Shown: positions 37,654 through 46,685, counted from the stretch's first letter. The stretch is DNA of 64,000 bases from Celeribacter sp. HF31 (GCF_011806455.1 NZ_JAATOT010000005.1:248001-312000); one strand, 5' to 3'. Notes: a model not told the origin generated them from the letters alone. Made by a program: numbers and translations.

Positions 37654-39834
37654 TTAAGGCTCGACGACCAAGCGCGGCGGGCCTTCGGTGATCTCCCCGA
37701 TGATGGCTGCCTCATAGCCTGCCTCACAGAGCGCCGTCAGACATTTTTCCGCGCGCATTGGTGAGACGGAGGCCAAAAGCCCGCCCGCCGTTTGCGGGTC
37801 GAACAACAGGTCCGTTTCTGGCGTTTCCGGCCCCTCGTATTCGGCGGCATAGGCGCGATTGGCCGGAAAAATCGTCGAGCGCAGGCCGGTCTCGGCCAAA
37901 GACAAAGCGCCGGGCAAGACGGGCACATCGCGCAGTCGTATCACGGCTCCCACCTCGGAGGCGCGGCAAATTCCCAAGAGATGCCCGGCCAATCCGAAGC
38001 CCGTGACATCGGTCATCGCATGGGCAGTGCTCAAAATCCGCGCCGCCTCACCGGAGCTTTGCACCATAGACCCGTAAGCGCGTTCCAGATCGCGCCCGTT
38101 CGCCGTCATCTCCATCTCGCCCGCCAGCATCACGCCGGTGCCGATGGGTTTCGTGAGCAAAATCCGATCCCCGGCGCGGGCACCCTTGAGTGTGATCGGC
38201 TGATCCAACAGCCCGGTGACCGTAAACCCTATGGCCAGCTCCGCCCCCATCGCAGTATGCCCGCCGATGATCTCCGCGCCCTCCGCCTCGAACACGTCGC
38301 GGGCGGTCTCCATGATCTCTGTGAGCCAGCTTTCCTGCAAACTCTCGCTCATTTTCGGCAAGGTCACGGTGGCGAGCGCGGCCTGAGGTGCCGCGCCCAT
38401 CGCCCAGATGTCGCCTAACGCGTGCGTGGCGGTGATCCTTGTCATCAACACCGGGTCTTCGACAAAGGCGCGCAGGTGATCGACGGAGGCCACCTGCCAT
38501 GTGTCGCCATGGGTCAAAAGCGCCGCGTCATCGCCCGCGAGATGCAGCACATCGCGCCGCTCCGGCCCCGGATGCGCGCTCAGAACCCGGTGAAGAATAT
38601 CGCCCCCGACCTTGGCGCCACAGGCCCCGCACATCGGTTTCTTGCCCTCGACCTCCTCACGCAGCCCCTCGGCCACGGTGTCGGGCAGGGGTGGTGGTGT
38701 CATGGCAGGCAAGTCTTTGAGTTTGCGCATGAAGGCCCGGTCGATCCGGTCTTTCCAACGCCACATCAAAGGGCCTTTGAGGCGCAGGCCCGATTTGTCC
38801 GCGAGCGCCGCTTTGCCGCCCAGAGAGATCAGTTTGAGGTAATCCTGTTGCGGATGATAGGCGCGCAGCTTTGCCGAGGTGCCCTGGCTCAATGTCCGGC
38901 GCAGGTTGTCGAACAACACAGGCGCTTCGCGCACGGCGTAGACCCCGGCCTTGGGGCGTGGGTCATGGGACAGATGCGCGCAATCCCCGGCGGCAAAAAT
39001 ACGCGGGTCGGAGCTTTGCAGGGTCTCGCCGACGGTGATGAACCCGTCGGTCAGATCGAGCCCAGTGTCTTTCAGCCAGTCATAGGGCCGTGCGCCCGCC
39101 GCGCCCAAAGTGAAGCGCGACGACAGAGTGGTGCCGTCGGCAAAAAGCACCTCATTGGCGCGGACTTCGACAACCTGCGACTGTGGGCGCAGTTTGACAC
39201 CTGCCTCTGCCAGCGCGCTTAGTACCGCATCACGCGTGGCGGCGCGCATCTCGGCGAGGATGTCGCCATGATCTATGAGCCAGACCTGCGTGTTCGGGAT
39301 CGTGTTGAGGCTCTGCGCCATGGCCATGGCCAGTTCGGCGCCGGCGACCCCGCCGCCGATCACGGCGACTTCGGGCGCGACCTCTCCGGCCAAGGCCTCT
39401 TTGCGAAACTGGTCCCAGCGGCTGGCAAAGGCTTCGAGCGGTTTGGCGGGAATGCCGTGCTCCGTGAAGCCCGGCAAATCTGGCATGGCGGAGGTGATAC
39501 CGATGTCGATGGAGGCGATGTCATATCGGATCGGGGGGCGGCCTTCGACATGGATCAGCCGCGCGTCGCGGTCGATCCCCGTGGCCCGGCCCAAGACGGC
39601 CCGCGCGCCCGCAAAGCGCGCCAACCGCAGGAGATCAAGCTCTAAGTCTTCACGTGCATAATGCCCCGCCACAAACCCCGGCAGCATCCCGGAATATGCG
39701 GCCACGGCACCCGGGTTGATCACCGTCACCCGCACGCCGGGCAGGGGGCGCATACCCCAGCGTTTCAGGATCAGCGCATGGCTGTGCCCTCCGCCGATCA
39801 GGACGAGCTCTCGGGTCAGGGGAAAGTCGTGCAT
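37654..39834 (-). CDS. selD: Selenide, water dikinase SelD fused to an N-terminal NADH dehydrogenase-like flavoprotein
   Basis: 726 residues from the ATG at 39834 (MHDFPLTRELVLIGGGHSHA). Residues 1-370 form a type II NADH dehydrogenase-like FAD domain: LIGGGHSHALIL (FAD Rossmann), AVIGGGVAGAELAMAMAQS (NAD Rossmann) and IFAAGDCAHL. Residues about 400-726 are SelD: KPMCGACGAKVGGDILHRVL with catalytic Cys and Lys, LAGDDAALL, VASVDHLRAF, GGHTAMGAE and LFDPQTAGGLLASVS. SelD makes selenophosphate from selenide and ATP. The flavin domain may reduce a selenium precursor. This fusion is known in several bacteria. Confidence 0.93.
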   Translation of the reverse strand: MHDFPLTRELVLIGGGHSHALILKRWGMRPLPGVRVTVINPGAVAAYSGMLPGFVAGHYAREDLELDLLRLARFAGARAVLGRATGIDRDARLIHVEGRPPIRYDIASIDIGITSAMPDLPGFTEHGIPAKPLEAFASRWDQFRKEALAGEVAPEVAVIGGGVAGAELAMAMAQSLNTIPNTQVWLIDHGDILAEMRAATRDAVLSALAEAGVKLRPQSQVVEVRANEVLFADGTTLSSRFTLGAAGARPYDWLKDTGLDLTDGFITVGETLQSSDPRIFAAGDCAHLSHDPRPKAGVYAVREAPVLFDNLRRTLSQGTSAKLRAYHPQQDYLKLISLGGKAALADKSGLRLKGPLMWRWKDRIDRAFMRKLKDLPAMTPPPLPDTVAEGLREEVEGKKPMCGACGAKVGGDILHRVLSAHPGPERRDVLHLAGDDAALLTHGDTWQVASVDHLRAFVEDPVLMTRITATHALGDIWAMGAAPQAALATVTLPKMSESLQESWLTEIMETARDVFEAEGAEIIGGHTAMGAELAIGFTVTGLLDQPITLKGARAGDRILLTKPIGTGVMLAGEMEMTANGRDLERAYGSMVQSSGEAARILSTAHAMTDVTGFGLAGHLLGICRASEVGAVIRLRDVPVLPGALSLAETGLRSTIFPANRAYAAEYEGPETPETDLLFDPQTAGGLLASVSPMRAEKCLTALCEAGYEAAIIGEITEGPPRLVVEP

Positions 39835-39948
39835 GTCGCATCCAGTCTTCGCGAGGGCAGGCAAGAGGGTTAGGCAAAACCTGACGCGAAGTCCGCCAGT
39901 TGGCAAGGGTGCTGGACGCCGCATGCTGCACATGCCAAGATTGCGACC

Positions 39949-41184
39949 ATGTTACGCACATCCTCCCCGTTTGAAGCGATGCGTGCCCAAGCGCGTCAGA
40001 TTTTCCTCGAAGGCGTCGAGGCTGCCGATCCGGCCCATGCGGTCGAGGCGGCCTTGAAAGGGCGTGAGTTCACCGATCCTCTGATCATCGCCGTCGGCAA
40101 GGCCGCGCGCACCATGGCAGAGGCGGCGATGAAACATGTGCCCGCTGAGACCGTGATCGTCGTCACCAATTACGAGAATGCCAAACCTTTGGAGGGCGCC
40201 GAAGTCCGCGCCGCGGGTCACCCTGTGCCCGATGCCGAAGGGGCGCGCGCAGCCCTCCGTGTCGAAGAGGTGCTGTCCCATGCCAAGGGCGATGTGATCG
40301 CGTTGATCTCCGGCGGTGGCTCGGCGCTTTTGCCCGCGCCTGTGGTGGGCGTGTCCTTGGAGGACAAGGCAGAGGTCAACCGGCTTTTGCTCGCCTCGGG
40401 CGCCGACATCGTGACGATGAACCTCGTGCGTCAACAGCTTTCGCGGCTCAAAGGCGGCGGGTTGTTGCGAGCGGCCGCACCCGCGAAAGTCACGGCTCTG
40501 CTGCTCTCCGACGTGGTCTCTGACGATCTGCGCGCGATTGCCTCCGGGCCGACCGTGTCGCCCATCGGCACCCGCGAAGAGGCCGCGAAAGTTCTGCAAG
40601 ACCTCGGGCTTTGGGAAAAACTGCCGCATTCCGTGTCCGCCTATCTGGCGCGCCCGCAGGCCGATCTGGGCGCGTTGCCCGAGAGCGAGGTCGAACTCAT
40701 CGGCTCGAACAAAATCTCTGTCGCGGCCATGGCCCATGCGGCGGGGCCGGGGGCGCAGGTCGACAAAACGCCGCTAGAGGGCGATGTGGCCGAGGCCGCG
40801 CAGCTCATCGTGGAGCGCGCCCTGACAGGCGGCGCGGGCACCTATCTGTTCGGCGGCGAAACCACAGTGAAACTCGTGGGCGACGGCATGGGCGGGCGCA
40901 ATCAGGAGCTCGCGCTGCGTGTTGCGATGCTGGCCGAAGAGGCGGGGCTCACGGAGTTCGTGTTCCTCTCGGGCGGCACCGACGGGCGCGACGGGCCGAC
41001 GGATGCGGCGGGCGGTCTGGTCGATCCCGGCACGCTGGACCGGATGCGCGCGGTGGGGCTCGATCCCAATGAGGTGCTCAAGCGCAACGACAGCTATCAC
41101 GGGCTTCAGGCCGCCGGGGATTTGCTCCAGATCGGCGCGACGGGCACGAATGTGGCGGACCTTCAGGTCTTGATCCGCAGGTGA
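39949..41184 (+). CDS. ttuD: Glycerate 2-kinase / hydroxypyruvate reductase family (TtuD, DUF4147)
   Basis: 411 residues. Family features: DPLIIAVGKAARTMAEAAM, AAGHPVPDAEGARAA, VIALISGGGSALLPAPV near residue 120, LSRLKGGGLLRAAAPAKVTALLLSDVVSDD, SGPTVSP and LSGGTDGRDGPTDAAGG near the C-terminus. MOFRL-type glycerate kinases phosphorylate glycerate to 2-phosphoglycerate for serine-cycle or tartrate metabolism; older literature calls TtuD hydroxypyruvate reductase. The ATG at 39949 has no strong ribosome site. It diverges from selD and stands alone. Confidence 0.85.
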   Translation: MLRTSSPFEAMRAQARQIFLEGVEAADPAHAVEAALKGREFTDPLIIAVGKAARTMAEAAMKHVPAETVIVVTNYENAKPLEGAEVRAAGHPVPDAEGARAALRVEEVLSHAKGDVIALISGGGSALLPAPVVGVSLEDKAEVNRLLLASGADIVTMNLVRQQLSRLKGGGLLRAAAPAKVTALLLSDVVSDDLRAIASGPTVSPIGTREEAAKVLQDLGLWEKLPHSVSAYLARPQADLGALPESEVELIGSNKISVAAMAHAAGPGAQVDKTPLEGDVAEAAQLIVERALTGGAGTYLFGGETTVKLVGDGMGGRNQELALRVAMLAEEAGLTEFVFLSGGTDGRDGPTDAAGGLVDPGTLDRMRAVGLDPNEVLKRNDSYHGLQAAGDLLQIGATGTNVADLQVLIRR

Positions 41185-41244
41185 GCTCTGTCTCTGGGGC
41201 CTGTTTCCTTTGCTGCGAAAAATACTCAATTTCACCGCATGAAT

Positions 41245-42300
41245 TCAACGCGCGAATGAAAAGCCGTAGATCAGCTGACGCAGGCCTAGGGCGGCGCCCG
41301 CGATGATCGCGGCGATGGTCACCGGCGCCGAATAGGCCAGCACGGAAAAGGCCGACAGCCCCTGTCCGACCGTGCAGCCAAAGGCCACCACGGCGCCCAC
41401 GCCCATGAGGGCCGCGCCCATGATCTGGCGTTTCAATTCGCGGGGGTCTTCGCAGGCTTCCCAACGGAAATGCCCTTTGATCAGCGAGCCGATGGCAGCG
41501 CCCGCAAGCACGCCGATGACTGAGCCTGTGCCAAATCCCGGTGAGGTGGCCGAGGAGGTCATGAGGTAGAAAAGCGTGTCGCCGATGGGCGCCGCGAAAG
41601 TGTGCGAGACGACTTGCGTGGCCTCGAATGTGGCGTTCGAAAGCCATGCCGTGCCCGCCCATCCTGAGGTGACGGCGAGACCGACGGCCACGCCCCAAAG
41701 GATGAGTTTGCGTTCCCCGCGAAAGGCGCGGGACGACAGCGCCAGGGCCAGAAAGAGCACACCGAAGCCGAGGCCCGTGGCGACGATGGGCAGGCCGAGG
41801 CTTTGGCCCAAACCATGCGCCAGACCGGGCAGGGGGCCTTCGGCGGGACGCGGCGGGAAGAGTGTGACACGCAGCGCCGCCAGTGGGCCGTTCAGTGTGA
41901 TGTAGGAGGTGAGGCCCAGCACCAGTACGATGACGAAATTGCGCAGATCGCCGCCGCCCAGACGCGCCAGCGCGCCAAAGCCACAATTGCCCGCCAGCGC
42001 CATGCCGTAGCCGAACACCAGCCCGCCGAAGATCGAGGCCAAGGGCGACCAGGCGAGCGCGAGATAAGGGGTTTGGGCCGGATCGAAAAGGCCCAGGCCC
42101 ATGAGGCTGAAACTGCCAATGAGGGCCACGCCCAAGGCGATCCCCCATTGCCGGGCGCGCAAATCAGAGCCCTGATAGAGCGCGTCTTCGATGGCGCCCA
42201 TGGAGCAAAACCGTCCCAGACGGGCGGCCAGTCCCAGGACCAGCCCACCCAAAAGACCCATCAGGGCCGCAAGCAGCCCCGGTGCAACTGTGTCGAGCAT
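41245..42300 (-). CDS. YeeE/YedE-family membrane transporter linked to sulfur oxidation (SoxT type)
   Basis: 351 residues, with about nine membrane helices. Conserved Cys motifs of the family are present: ARLGRFCSMGAIEDAL, MALAGNCGFGALARLGGGDLRN and AFGCTVGQGLSAFSV. In the thiosulfate transporter TsuA such cysteines guide thiosulfate through the membrane. Genes of this type near sox clusters are called soxT. It follows soxR on the same strand, and its stop lies about 60 bases from the end of ttuD. Thiosulfate uptake is likely, but other sulfur species are possible. Confidence 0.85.
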   Translation of the reverse strand: MLDTVAPGLLAALMGLLGGLVLGLAARLGRFCSMGAIEDALYQGSDLRARQWGIALGVALIGSFSLMGLGLFDPAQTPYLALAWSPLASIFGGLVFGYGMALAGNCGFGALARLGGGDLRNFVIVLVLGLTSYITLNGPLAALRVTLFPPRPAEGPLPGLAHGLGQSLGLPIVATGLGFGVLFLALALSSRAFRGERKLILWGVAVGLAVTSGWAGTAWLSNATFEATQVVSHTFAAPIGDTLFYLMTSSATSPGFGTGSVIGVLAGAAIGSLIKGHFRWEACEDPRELKRQIMGAALMGVGAVVAFGCTVGQGLSAFSVLAYSAPVTIAAIIAGAALGLRQLIYGFSFAR

Positions 42301-42340
42301 AACTCCTCCCCTGATGCCCGGCGCGTCTCTGTTTCGGGGG

Positions 42341-42709
42341 TCAGGCCTTTTTCGGGCCGCCGTCCACCGAACAGAACATATCGTAGATCACTTCGAGGAT
42401 GCGCTTCGGGCGGTCATCCGTCAAAGAGTAGTAGATCGCCTTGCCTTCGCGGCGCGGGGTCACGAGGCCCTCAAGGCGCAGCCGGGCGAGCTGTTGGCTC
42501 ACCGCGGCCTGACGCGCGGACAGAAGGTCTTCGAGTTCCGTGACGGATTTCTCGCCGGTCACCAGATGACACAGGATCATCAGCCGCCCCTCATGCGAGA
42601 GGGCTTTCAAAAGCTGCGACGCATCGCAGGCGCTTGACATCATCACATCCATGTCCTCTTCGGACATGTTTTCGGTGATGATCGGTAAAGGCGAATTCAC
42701 TTTGTCCAC
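42341..42709 (-). CDS. soxR: ArsR-family regulator of the sox cluster (SoxR)
   Basis: 122 residues from a GTG at 42709 with GAGGAAG upstream; an ATG 42 bases downstream is an alternative. The winged helix reads LLKALSHEGRLMILCHLVTGEKSVTELEDLLSARQAAVSQQLARLRLEGLV. Cysteines are at DMDVMMSSACDASQ, HEGRLMILCHL and MFCSVDG near the end. In Paracoccus and Pseudaminobacter SoxR represses the sox genes until sulfur oxidation intermediates are present, sensing with a Cys pair. The candidate operators at 43735, 45285 and 47690 are its probable targets. Confidence 0.85.
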   Translation of the reverse strand: MDKVNSPLPIITENMSEEDMDVMMSSACDASQLLKALSHEGRLMILCHLVTGEKSVTELEDLLSARQAAVSQQLARLRLEGLVTPRREGKAIYYSLTDDRPKRILEVIYDMFCSVDGGPKKA

Positions 42710-42739
42710 CCCATCTTCCTCAAAGATATGATTAAGTCT

Positions 42740-43252
42740 CTAAAAGGCGATCTGATCCATGATGGCGTCGATGCCCGCCTGCGCGCAGTCGGCATCGAGG
42801 TCCGGTCCGGGAGCGCCTGAGACTCCGATGCCTGCTACTATAGAGCCTGACGCCTCGATCACAAGACCGCCGCCAAGGGCCAGAGGTTCGCTCAGCTCAC
42901 GGATGCCTGCCATCATCTCACCCGGCGCGGTCAATTCGCCCAAGGACAGCGTGTCGGTGCGAAACGAGACGGCGGTCCAGGCCTTGCGCCGTGCGGTCTC
43001 GAAGACGTGTAGCCCGGCGAAGCGGTCGCGTACGTAGACCTGCGGGATGCCAAAGCGGTCGACCACCATGACGCCGACCTGATAGCCCGCCTCGCGGCAG
43101 CTTTCCATCGCGGCGATGGCGGCGGTCTGGGCCACTTCGGGTTTCAGCACCTGAAAGGTGACGAAGGCGTCGTCGTCTTGCGCAAGCGCTGGCGTGGCCA
43201 AGGCCGCGGCCCCCATAGTGGCGCTTAGCGCCATGATTTTAAACAGTTTCAT
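42740..43252 (-). CDS. GlcG/HbpS-family periplasmic heme-binding-like protein
   Basis: 170 residues from the ATG at 43252, with GGGAGGAAAG upstream. The first 24 residues (MKLFKIMALSATMGAAALATPALA) are a signal peptide. The mature part is one GlcG domain: AAIAAMESCREAGYQVGVMVVD, RFGIPQVYVRDRFAGLHVFETARRKAWTAVSFR, and GGLVIEASGSIVAGIGVSGAPGPDLDADCAQAGI. Such proteins bind heme or cobalamin in some bacteria. It lies between soxS and soxR on the same strand, so it belongs to the sox regulon; a role in heme protection of c-type cytochromes is conceivable. Confidence 0.8.
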   Translation of the reverse strand: MKLFKIMALSATMGAAALATPALAQDDDAFVTFQVLKPEVAQTAAIAAMESCREAGYQVGVMVVDRFGIPQVYVRDRFAGLHVFETARRKAWTAVSFRTDTLSLGELTAPGEMMAGIRELSEPLALGGGLVIEASGSIVAGIGVSGAPGPDLDADCAQAGIDAIMDQIAF

Positions 43253-43284
43253 TCTTTCCTCCCTTGAATGTCCCTTATGTCTTT

Positions 43285-43698
43285 TCACTCGCCCGGCTGG
43301 ACCTCCTGCGCCGGATCGCCCGTCGTGATCTCCTCGAAATCCGAATGATCGCGCAGCACCATGGTGAGCATGGTCCAGAACAATTCATCACCCGCGTAGC
43401 CCTCGATCCGGCCCTGTTCCTTCCCGTCCTCCACGAGGATGAAGGTGGGCGTAAAGATCACCGGGCCTTTGAATGTGAGGTCCTCTGGCTGGGGCGCGCG
43501 CAGGTCCACCCGGCGCAGCGGCGCATAGGCGCCTTCCGGCGTTTTCGGGTAAATCTCCGCGATCTCCGCGTTCCAGCGGGCGCAATAGGCACAGCCGTCC
43601 TGCTCCACCATCACCAGTTCCATTTCTGGTTCATTGGCGAAGGCGGGGAGAATCAGGGCGAAAAGGGTGGCCAGAGTGACCAGGATTCGTGTCAACAT
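43285..43698 (-). CDS. soxS: SoxS, periplasmic thioredoxin-like reductant of the Sox system
   Basis: 137 residues from the ATG at 43698. A signal peptide (MLTRILVTLATLFALILPAFA) is followed by the thioredoxin-like active site VEQDGCAYCARWNAEI (CxxC). The rest, RRVDLRAPQPEDLTFKGPVIFTPTFILVEDG, has the cis-Pro loop. In Paracoccus SoxS reactivates SoxYZ by reducing its mixed disulfide. Leading gene of the minus-strand half of the cluster, divergent from soxV. Confidence 0.88.
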   Translation of the reverse strand: MLTRILVTLATLFALILPAFANEPEMELVMVEQDGCAYCARWNAEIAEIYPKTPEGAYAPLRRVDLRAPQPEDLTFKGPVIFTPTFILVEDGKEQGRIEGYAGDELFWTMLTMVLRDHSDFEEITTGDPAQEVQPGE

Positions 43699-43734
43699 AT
43701 CTCTACCGATTGACGGGTGCGACATAATCTACAT

Positions 43735-43747
43735 AATTTGAATATAT
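43735..43747. promoter_or_regulatory. Candidate SoxR operator between soxS and soxV
   Basis: AATTTGAATATAT and its extension form an AT-rich imperfect palindrome within a 180-base divergent gap. Its reverse complement, ATATATTCAAATT, recurs exactly at 47690-47702 ahead of soxB, and the core ATTCAAAT recurs at 45285 ahead of soxX. Confidence 0.5.
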
Positions 43748-43879
43748 GAATGACACAAGCTTTGAGGCAATCACCAGGTGGTGACAGGCGCAAAGCTTGC
43801 GGGGAAGAGGAGCCCCGCCCGGGGGCGCATGGGCGCACAAACCGGGGGTCGGCCCGAGAGATCGGTTTGGGAGGACCAT

Positions 43880-44635
43880 ATGCTGGACGTGAATTTTATT
43901 TCTGCCCTTTTGGGCGGGCTGGTGGTGTTTTTCTCCCCCTGCATCCTGCCCATCGTGCCGTTTTACCTGTCCTATATGGCGGGCACCTCGATGGCGGACA
44001 TCAATGCCGAGGGCGAATTGGCGCCGGGGGCGCGCAAACGCGCGATCCTGTCGTCGGTGATGTTCTCTTTGGGGATCATCACGGTCTTTGTCCTTCTGGG
44101 CGCGGCGGCGTTTTCGCTGTCTCAGGCGTTTCGCAGCCATCAGGACATCTTTCGCATCGCCTCGGCCGCCATCGTCTTTGTCATGGGGCTGCATTTTCTG
44201 GGCGTCATCCGCATCGGCTTTCTCAATCGTCAGTTCCAGATGCAGGCGGGTGACACGCGCAATATGACGGTCTGGTCGTCCTATATCGTCGGGCTGGCCT
44301 TTGCTGCCGGATGGACGCCTTGCGTCGGCGGCGTTTTGGTCGGCGTGGTGATGATGGCGTCCAACGAGGCGACGGCGATGCGGGGGCTGATCATGATGGT
44401 GGTCTTCGGCATCGGCATGACCGCGCCTTTCGTGGTGGCTGCCGTCTTTATCAAACCCTTCCTCAAATTTGCGGCCAAATTCCGCCGCCATTTGCCGAAG
44501 GTCGAAAAGGTGATGGGGCTTTTCCTCATCCTCTTCGCGATCTTGATCGTCACCAATTCGGTGAATGTGATCGCGGCGTGGATGTTGGAAACCTTCCCCT
44601 CTTTCGCGAACATCGGATCAAACGGGAGCCTGTAA
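43880..44635 (+). CDS. soxV: SoxV, CcdA-type membrane thiol-reductant carrier
   Basis: 251 residues from the ATG at 43880 (GGGAGGACCAT before it). Six membrane helices with the two CcdA cysteines: VVFFSPCILPIVPFYLSYM in the first helix pair, and FAAGWTPCVGGVLVGVVMM in the second half. It carries electrons from cytosolic thioredoxin to the periplasmic SoxW. It ends two bases before soxW. Confidence 0.92.
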   Translation: MLDVNFISALLGGLVVFFSPCILPIVPFYLSYMAGTSMADINAEGELAPGARKRAILSSVMFSLGIITVFVLLGAAAFSLSQAFRSHQDIFRIASAAIVFVMGLHFLGVIRIGFLNRQFQMQAGDTRNMTVWSSYIVGLAFAAGWTPCVGGVLVGVVMMASNEATAMRGLIMMVVFGIGMTAPFVVAAVFIKPFLKFAAKFRRHLPKVEKVMGLFLILFAILIVTNSVNVIAAWMLETFPSFANIGSNGSL

Positions 44636-44637
44636 AA

Positions 44638-45246
44638 ATGTTTAAAATCGCACGACGCACTCTGATTTCTCTGGGTCTTTCTTTGGGCCTTGCGGCCTTT
44701 GCCTTTCCCGCGCTGGCGGTGGAAATGGGCGATGACGGGCTGCACAAGACCGCGTGGCAGCGCGACACCTTCAAGGACCTGCGCGAGGATTTGGCCGAAG
44801 CCAATGCGGAAGGGAAGCGTCTCTTGGTGATGGTGGAGCAGCGCGGCTGTATCTATTGCAAGAAAATGCACGAAGAGGTCTATCCCGACCCGGAGATCAC
44901 GAAGATGATCGAGGACAATTTCTTTGTCATCCAGATCAACATGTTCGGCGATGTCGAGGTGACGGATTTCGATGGCGAGACCCTGCCGGAAAAGGACATG
45001 GTGCAGAAATGGGGCGCGTTGTTCACGCCGACGAATCTCTATTTCCCCGAAGAGGTGGCCGAAGGTGTCTCCGCAAAGGACGCGGCGGTGGCCACGGTGC
45101 CCGGCGCCTTTGGAAAGTTGACCACCTACAATATGATGCAATGGGTTTTGGATCATGGCTATGAAGGCGATGAGCCTTTTCAGAAATACCATGCGCGTCA
45201 AGTGGTTAGGCAACAAGAAGAGGGCGTGCTAAACGTCAGCGAATGA
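44638..45246 (+). CDS. soxW: SoxW, periplasmic thioredoxin
   Basis: 202 residues from the ATG at 44638. The signal peptide reads RRTLISLGLSLGLAAFAFPALA. The active site is LVMVEQRGCIYCKKMHEEV (CIYC), and FTPTNLYFPEEVAE has the cis-Pro region. SoxW receives electrons from SoxV and keeps Sox cysteines reduced. It is two bases after soxV, so they are co-translated. The long gap after it contains the promoter of soxX. Confidence 0.9.
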   Translation: MFKIARRTLISLGLSLGLAAFAFPALAVEMGDDGLHKTAWQRDTFKDLREDLAEANAEGKRLLVMVEQRGCIYCKKMHEEVYPDPEITKMIEDNFFVIQINMFGDVEVTDFDGETLPEKDMVQKWGALFTPTNLYFPEEVAEGVSAKDAAVATVPGAFGKLTTYNMMQWVLDHGYEGDEPFQKYHARQVVRQQEEGVLNVSE

Positions 45247-45283
45247 TTTATGTTAGCGTGCAAAGGGTGCTGCAGTGCAGAAT

Positions 45284-45301
45284 AATTCAATTATTTGAAT
45301 T
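45284..45301. promoter_or_regulatory. Candidate SoxR operator ahead of soxX
   Basis: ATTCAATTATTTGAAT (45285-45300) is a palindrome with 6-base arms and a 4-base centre, 97 bases before the soxX start. Its reverse complement contains ATTCAAAT, shared with the sites at 43735 and 47690. The surrounding 150 bases are AT-rich. Confidence 0.5.
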
Positions 45302-45396
45302 TGTCTCTTGCCCTGCGACAGAATGGCACGCTACGGTATGCAAAACAAACAACGCAGATATGCGGAAATATAAGCACAGTCTTTTAGGGAGGAGAC

Positions 45397-45873
45397 ATGA
45401 AACGTATCGCAACCTGTCTTGTTGCGCTCGGTCTGAGCACCGGTGCAGCATTGGCCGAAACGGCCCCCGGCGACGTTCAGTTCGACGACTACGGCGCGAT
45501 TGAGGCCTCTCTGACCGGCACGCCGGGCAACGCGGAAGAAGGGCGCAAGATCCTGACCACGAAATCCATGGGCAACTGTGTCTCGTGTCATGCCGCCGAC
45601 GCCTATGCCGATGTGCCGTTCCACGGCGAAGTCGGCCCCTGGCTCGATGGCGCGGGCTCGCGCTGGAGCGCTGCCGAACTGCGTGGCCTCGTGGTCAACG
45701 CCAAGATGACCTTCGAGGGCACTGTGATGCCGGCCTTTTACAAGGTCGACGGTTTCACCCGTCCGGGTGATGCCTACACGGGCAAGGCCGCGCCGGCCGA
45801 TCTGCCGCCGATCCTCTCGGCCCAGCAGGTCGAGGACGTGGTCGCCTATCTGATGACGCTGACGGACGAGTGA
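45397..45873 (+). CDS. soxX: SoxX, monoheme cytochrome c subunit of SoxAX
   Basis: 158 residues; ATG after GGGAGGAGAC. Signal peptide MKRIATCLVALGLSTGAALA. The heme-binding motif is GNCVSCHAADAYADV (CVSCH) and the distal Met is in GTVMPAFYKVDGFTRPG. SoxX pairs with SoxA to link thiosulfate oxidatively to a Cys of SoxY. The C-terminus AQQVEDVVAYLMTL is the usual helix of class I cytochromes. Heads soxXYZA. Confidence 0.94.
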   Translation: MKRIATCLVALGLSTGAALAETAPGDVQFDDYGAIEASLTGTPGNAEEGRKILTTKSMGNCVSCHAADAYADVPFHGEVGPWLDGAGSRWSAAELRGLVVNAKMTFEGTVMPAFYKVDGFTRPGDAYTGKAAPADLPPILSAQQVEDVVAYLMTLTDE

Positions 45874-45914
45874 TCTTCCGTCGGATCCTGACACTTAGAA
45901 CTTAGGAGCAAACC

Positions 45915-46331
45915 ATGAATCTCACACGACGTGACGCTCTGGCTCTGGGCCTCGGTGCGACCGCGGCGGCGCTTTTGCCGCTGAGTGCGACCGCCGCTGC
46001 CGAAGACGCCATCGCCGCATTCACCGGGGGTGCCGAAGCGGGCGCGGGCGATCTGACCCTGACCGCACCGGAAATCGCCGAAAACGGCAACACCGTGCCG
46101 ATCGCGGTCGATGCGCCGGGCGCCACCGCCATCGCGGTGTTCGCCACCGGCAACCCGACCCCGGAAGTGGTGGTGTTCAACTTCGGCCCGCTGGCAGGCA
46201 GCCAGGCGGCCTCCACCCGCATCCGTCTCGCTGGCACGCAAGACGTTGTGGCGGTTGCGAAAATGGCCGATGGCTCTTTCGTGCAGACCTCCGCGACGGT
46301 CAAGGTGACCATCGGCGGCTGCGGCGGCTAA
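45915..46331 (+). CDS. soxY: SoxY, sulfur-carrier subunit
   Basis: 138 residues. A Tat-type signal (NLTRRDALALGLGATAAALLPLSATAAA) exports the folded SoxYZ dimer. The C-terminal swinging arm ends VTIGGCGG, the carrier motif whose Cys holds the sulfur substrate through the Sox cycle. RIRLAGTQDVVAVAKMADG is the Ig-like fold core. It is followed 24 bases later by soxZ. Confidence 0.96.
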   Translation: MNLTRRDALALGLGATAAALLPLSATAAAEDAIAAFTGGAEAGAGDLTLTAPEIAENGNTVPIAVDAPGATAIAVFATGNPTPEVVVFNFGPLAGSQAASTRIRLAGTQDVVAVAKMADGSFVQTSATVKVTIGGCGG

Positions 46332-46355
46332 AGCGTATTTTCAGGAGATAAAACA

Positions 46356-46685
46356 ATGGCATCTGGTGTCAAACCCCGCGTGAAAGTCCCTAAATCGGCC
46401 TCTGCCGGTGAGGTGATCACGATCAAAACCCTGATTTCCCACCCGATGGAATCCGGCCAGCGCAAGGACAGCGACGGCAACGTCATTCCGCGCTCGATCA
46501 TCAACCGTTTCACCTGTGAGTTTAACGGTGAAAGCGTGGTCGACGTGACCTTGGAACCGTCGATTTCGACCAACCCTTACCTCGAATTCGATGCGACCGT
46601 GCCTGAGGCCGGGGAATTCAAATTCACCTGGTATGACGACGATGGCTCCGTCTACGAGGAAGCCAAAGAGATCGCGATTGCCTGA
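46356..46685 (+). CDS. soxZ: SoxZ, partner of SoxY
   Basis: 109 residues without signal peptide, as usual because SoxZ is exported bound to SoxY. The sequence SAGEVITIKTLISHPMESGQRKDSDGN is the family block, followed by RSIINRFTCEFNGESV and EFKFTWYDDDGSVYEE. It supports the SoxY carrier arm. It lies between soxY and soxA. Confidence 0.96.
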   Translation: MASGVKPRVKVPKSASAGEVITIKTLISHPMESGQRKDSDGNVIPRSIINRFTCEFNGESVVDVTLEPSISTNPYLEFDATVPEAGEFKFTWYDDDGSVYEEAKEIAIA

